Assembly: GCF_900116255.1 (NCBI RefSeq)
Contig: NZ_FPAI01000007.1
Location: 1 to 64,000, forward strand
Length of the DNA: 64,000 nucleotides
Direction: 5' to 3'
DNA from: Halolactibacillus miurensis
GTDB taxonomy: Bacteria > Bacillota > Bacilli > Bacillales > Amphibacillaceae
The notes under the pieces were generated by a model. It saw only the letters and a program-made list of their open reading frames with translations, was not told the DNA's origin and searched no databases. A program made the translations under genes and the position numbers. Position 1 is the first letter of the stretch, and the number at the start of each line of letters is the position of its first letter. Shown piece after piece: positions 62,183 through 64,000 of the stretch.

Positions 62183-62294
62183 GATTAAGGTCCTCCTTTG
62201 TCAATCCAACTTCCTGGCATAGAAGCGGGTACTTATCTAAAACATTTCTACAATCTTTGTTTATTCTAGGTTTGAAGTTTATAACTCCTTGCAT
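62139..62294 (-). CDS. Unknown small protein overlapping the HNH gene (51 aa)
   Basis: ATG at 62294 follows GGAGGGTTATTTC, a very good ribosome site. Reads MQGVINFKPRINKDCRNVLD and continues 44 bases into the HNH gene in another frame. Function unknown. Confidence 0.5.
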   Translation of the reverse strand: MQGVINFKPRINKDCRNVLDKYPLLCQEVGLTKEDLNHDVQPLQQTISTRK

Positions 62295-62307
62295 GAAATA
62301 ACCCTCC

Positions 62308-63093
62308 CTATTTCTTCAATCGCCGGTAATCAAAACTATCTAGCTTAACTCTCTGCGTATCGTTCATGATTCGAGAGAAAATTCTATCTCCAACCCAGTC
62401 TTTTAACTCGGCCGCTTCAAGGTTAGTCGTGAATACTGTCGGCTTACCCGCACGATCATCAATGATTTCAAATAGCCTTGATGTCGTCCATGGCGTTTTA
62501 TGTTCGGCACCCAGGTCGTCAATGACCAGTAAATCAACTTGTTTCATCAGTCGGATAATTTCATCCTCGCTTACCGAGTCATTATTAAACGAATCTTTAA
62601 TTTTTGTAATGAGCTTCGGGAAACTGATAAAAATACAGTTATGACCGTTATTGATTAACTCTTTTGTAATTGACACAGACAAGTGACTCTTCCCGGTGCC
62701 ATAATTACCGCTAAATAGCAAGTTGCCCACGTTAGGAAAGTTCTTAACATAATTAACAGCGACACTCTTAGCTTGTGTTTGCGCTTCGTTAGTAGTTTCA
62801 TAGTTTTCAAATGAAGCGGATTCCAGTGACTCGTTTATCAAGCTGTACTTAGCAAACTTATTCATCAAGTTTCTAGCCGCTTGTTTTTTATTAACATCTT
62901 TGATAAGTTTTTCGGCCATAGCTCTGTCTGCACATTTACAACCGAGTAGACCTATTTCTTTTTCGCCTTTGCGTGGTCCTGCATGGATAACCGCTTCAAC
63001 TTTTCTAACTTTCTTCTCACCACAACCGTCACAGTCATACTCTTCAAGTACTTTGAAGTCAATTTCCTCCAAGAAATCTTTTAAACTCTTCAC
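62308..63093 (-). CDS. DnaC/IstB-like helicase loader
   Basis: 261 aa from GTG 63093, ten bases behind AGGAG; the frame to 63201 overlaps the previous gene. An N-terminal zinc-binding stretch (DCDGCGEKK, GLLGCKC) precedes an AAA+ domain with Walker A GNYGTGKSH, Walker B LLVIDDLGAE and the arginine in DRIFSRIM. It loads the replicative helicase at the phage origin with the replisome organizer encoded just upstream. Confidence 0.9.
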   Translation of the reverse strand: MKSLKDFLEEIDFKVLEEYDCDGCGEKKVRKVEAVIHAGPRKGEKEIGLLGCKCADRAMAEKLIKDVNKKQAARNLMNKFAKYSLINESLESASFENYETTNEAQTQAKSVAVNYVKNFPNVGNLLFSGNYGTGKSHLSVSITKELINNGHNCIFISFPKLITKIKDSFNNDSVSEDEIIRLMKQVDLLVIDDLGAEHKTPWTTSRLFEIIDDRAGKPTVFTTNLEAAELKDWVGDRIFSRIMNDTQRVKLDSFDYRRLKK

Positions 63094-63109
63094 TTGTTGA
63101 TCACTCCTA

Positions 63110-63916
63110 TCAAAAGTCCATGTCATCGTACATGTCTTCGTATTTGTCTTTCTTCTCCGCTTCTTTCTTAGGCTTCTTACCGTTGCTTTCAATTTCTTCA
63201 ACAGTTAGGATGTTTGAGTTTTCCCAGTTCTTCAAGATACCCTCTACATATCGTAAATTTCTTATGTTTGAAGCGGATGCAATCTCTAATGCTTTTAGGA
63301 TCATGTCACTTGGTTCTTTAAATTTAGAATCATCAAGCCATTTCAGCAGTGATTCTTTTGCTTGGATGTTATTAAACCCAAATCCATTGTTATCCCAAAA
63401 TGAAACAATGATGGCAACGACATTATTTTCTTTCTCTATCTCTTTCTCTTTCTCTTTCTCTATCTCTTTCTCTGTGTAACTGTCCGGTAACTCTTTAGTA
63501 ACATTGTTACTCTTTTTGGTTTCTTGTTCCCCGCTCTCTATTTGATTCTTCTTTCTCTTGTTTCTCAAATTCCGCATCATTGCAGCTTTATCTGTCTCCG
63601 AGCCAAGTAAAATTGGAATATCACTTAAATAATATTCATTCTCGTCTACAACTTCTAAAAGTCCTTTTGATTGCAAGTACGCTAAAGTCATTTTTATGTT
63701 CTCGCTATCCTCGTCAATTTCTAAAGATAGTTCGTCTGAAAAGTCATCGCCTATACCATCAAAATAGATTTTTCCATCCGTGTTCATCGACTTAAGCAAT
63801 AACTTTAAGTAAATGATCGTGTACGTATCTCCGCCGGCTAAACGTCTAAGGCGCTTAATTTCTTTTTGGTCAAAGAAATCTTTTTTAAGCTTCAGCCAAT
63901 AATACCTTTTCGCCAT
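63110..63916 (-). CDS. Phage replisome organizer (DnaD-like)
   Basis: 268 aa from ATG 63916 (GGAG nine bases before). N-terminal winged-helix replisome organizer domain (YYWLKLKKDFFDQKEIKRLR), then a low-complexity linker EKEIEKEKEKEIEKE, then a C-terminal DnaD/DnaB_2-like helical domain (VSFWDNNGFGFNN, RYVEGILKNWENSN). It binds the phage origin and recruits the loader. Origins of such phages often lie within this gene. Confidence 0.88.
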   Translation of the reverse strand: MAKRYYWLKLKKDFFDQKEIKRLRRLAGGDTYTIIYLKLLLKSMNTDGKIYFDGIGDDFSDELSLEIDEDSENIKMTLAYLQSKGLLEVVDENEYYLSDIPILLGSETDKAAMMRNLRNKRKKNQIESGEQETKKSNNVTKELPDSYTEKEIEKEKEKEIEKENNVVAIIVSFWDNNGFGFNNIQAKESLLKWLDDSKFKEPSDMILKALEIASASNIRNLRYVEGILKNWENSNILTVEEIESNGKKPKKEAEKKDKYEDMYDDMDF

Positions 63917-63935
63917 GTCAAACACTCCAATCCAG

Positions 63936-64000
63936 TTATTTCAACGTCTCTGATAAGTAATGATGTAACAATGCTTCTAGATGCTTAGTGACGTCCGATC
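63936..64000 (-). CDS. C-terminal end of an unknown phage protein (cut by window edge)
   Basis: The minus-strand frame reads SDVTKHLEALLHHYLSETLK and stops at 63936. Too short to identify; it precedes the replisome organizer. Confidence 0.5.
   Translation of the reverse strand, partial: SDVTKHLEALLHHYLSETLK

Overview
The window is low-GC Firmicutes (Bacillaceae-like) DNA. Genes have strong AGGAGG-type ribosome binding sites, and the neighbourhood includes ypcP, a YpeP-like RNase H, an S-box, cre boxes and a sortase-anchored amylopullulanase. My guess at the genus is a halotolerant or lactic-type bacillus close to Halolactibacillus or Amphibacillus; this is inference only. Bases 1 to about 36,530 are host chromosome. 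From about 36,533 to the right edge lies one integrated siphovirus-type prophage, read almost entirely on the minus strand.

Host part. (i) 1-4.7 kb: a truncated Rpn-type nuclease gene, then an operon of MBL hydrolase, RNase H-like protein and a small basic protein, a TauE/SafE exporter and a 5'-3' exonuclease. (ii) 4.87-5.4 kb: a region without genes that holds a SigB-type promoter, a long series of complementary segments and an intrinsic terminator on the plus strand. I read it as an unassigned structured RNA of about 490 nt. (iii) 5.5-20 kb: a starch and maltodextrin locus. It has a 2154-residue wall-anchored double-headed amylase-pullulanase, maltodextrin ABC transporter genes malEFG without an ATPase gene, a chemoreceptor, and cre/LacI-type operators at the enzyme and transporter promoters. 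A diguanylate cyclase pair sits divergent from the enzyme gene. (iv) 20-29 kb: ilvD, a PHP phosphoesterase, an ECF transporter (T, fused double ATPase, S) divergent from an RpiR regulator, and a truncated acyl-CoA-synthetase-like gene behind a SAM-I riboswitch. (v) 29-36 kb: an aeRF1/VLRF1-like protein, a TIM-barrel isomerase, a lipoprotein, a MATE pump, an SDR and a DUF1576 membrane protein.

Prophage. The left junction is the 3' half of a tRNA-Val(GAC) gene with its terminator, followed by three copies of TGTGGTCA. Two plus-strand accessory genes lie next to it. Reading backwards from the right edge, the minus-strand order is: replisome organizer, DnaC-like loader, HNH, methyltransferase, SSB, many small early ORFs, a lipoprotein, a P-loop protein, dimeric dUTPase, an ArpU/RinA-type late regulator, an HNH nuclease, a cos-like site, small terminase (with an XRE head), large terminase, portal, protease, capsid, connectors, tail tube, chaperones, tape measure, Dit, tail endopeptidase/fibre, XhlA-like protein, holin, an Acb2/Tad1-family anti-CBASS protein and an M23 endolysin. 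Two recoding events can be read from the sequence: a -1 slip in the tail chaperones and a +1 shifty stop that would add an FN3 domain to the capsid. Integrase, repressor and the intact tRNA should lie beyond the right edge. The structural genes look intact.
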